This document shows positions 63,872-64,000 of a DNA stretch of 64,000 bases, piece by piece (position 1 is the stretch's first letter; every line of letters starts with the position of its first letter). The position numbers were made by a program, and so were the translations under genes. The notes under the pieces are model-generated. The model was not told the DNA's origin. It was given only the letters and a program-made list of their open reading frames with translations, and did not search any database. Source of the DNA: Parabacteroides sp. PFB2-10 (GTDB taxonomy: Bacteria; Bacteroidota; Bacteroidia; Bacteroidales; Tannerellaceae); the NCBI RefSeq assembly GCF_029893085.1, contig NZ_JARXWI010000006.1:166256-230255 (forward strand), read 5' to 3'.

Positions 63872-64000
63872 ACGTAAACAAACGTTAATTTACCAGTTTT
63901 CGACAAAACCCCCAATTTACGATTTGTAATTTCCGCCCGACTTTGCGCGCAAAAAAGCGGGACTTCGGAGACAAACTCCCGGGAGAAACACTTTTTAACG
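63872..64000 (-). repeat. CTCCCGGGAG palindromic element, type A copy 3 (cut by window edge)
   Basis: Same module order as 48285-48468: CCCAATTTACGATTTGTAATTTC, ACTTTGCGCGCAAAAA, GGGACTTCGGAGACAAA, core CTCCCGGGAG (63976-63985) and AAACACTTTTTAACG at the last base of the window. The TGTAAGC palindrome would lie beyond the edge. It follows the rpoC terminator. Confidence 0.9.

Overview
The window is chromosomal DNA of a Bacteroidales bacterium, most likely Parabacteroides or another Tannerellaceae. The evidence is the set of gene families (fimbrillin/Mfa2 pili, PorX, DUF3575, DUF3822, DUF3943, BF3164-like lipoprotein, MMRK-type signal peptides), the Bacteroidetes promoter pattern (TTTG, 19-20 nt, TAnnTTTG) and the gene order rpsU-xerC-hpf-tRNAs-tuf-tRNA-secE-nusG-rplKAJL-rpoBC. 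The genus is an inference; no rRNA gene is present to confirm it.

Layout. 1-2.2 kb: the start of a TPR-type sensor gene, its LuxR-type response regulator, and a separate HTH regulator. 2.7-14.0 kb: a type V (FimA/Mfa-like) pilus locus with a DUF3575 outer-membrane protein, three paralogous fimbrillin lipoproteins ending in a FISUMP domain (probable tip subunits), an Mfa2/FimB-like anchor and a FimA-like stalk subunit with a BACON-like C-terminus. It contains a duplicated 300-bp leader and several hairpin repeats. 14-33.8 kb: mostly housekeeping genes (mnmA, rubredoxin, aqpZ, tRNA-Lys, WalJ-like hydrolase, ansA, TRIC-type channel, DUF3943, ABC-F ATPase, porX, tsaE, a small membrane protein, rnr, namZ, cmk, ispH, pfkA, rsmD, DUF3822). 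33.9-39.0 kb: a RecD/Dda-like helicase and a heterodimeric ABC exporter. 39.1-45.5 kb: the isoleucine-valine operon ilvD-ilvB-ilvN-thioesterase-ilvC, preceded by a leader peptide and an attenuator that can be read directly. 45.5-48.2 kb: an M28 peptidase and a BF3164-like lipoprotein. 49-64 kb: the ribosome/transcription supercluster from rpsU to rpoC with five tRNAs.

The most interesting material lies between the genes. (1) The ilv leader peptide is 12/19 Ile/Leu/Val and has mutually exclusive antiterminator and terminator stems. (2) A hairpin repeat family is present in six copies whose stem bases change in compensating pairs. (3) A palindromic 150-185 bp element with a CTCCCGGGAG core occurs in five copies, mostly in divergent promoter regions. 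(4) A 7-nt-period AT repeat begins at, or supplies, the stop codon of many genes. (5) A 31-bp-period array of GTGAGAA/TTCTCAC palindromes stands before the pilus anchor gene. (6) The three FISUMP pilins differ in their number of spacer modules.
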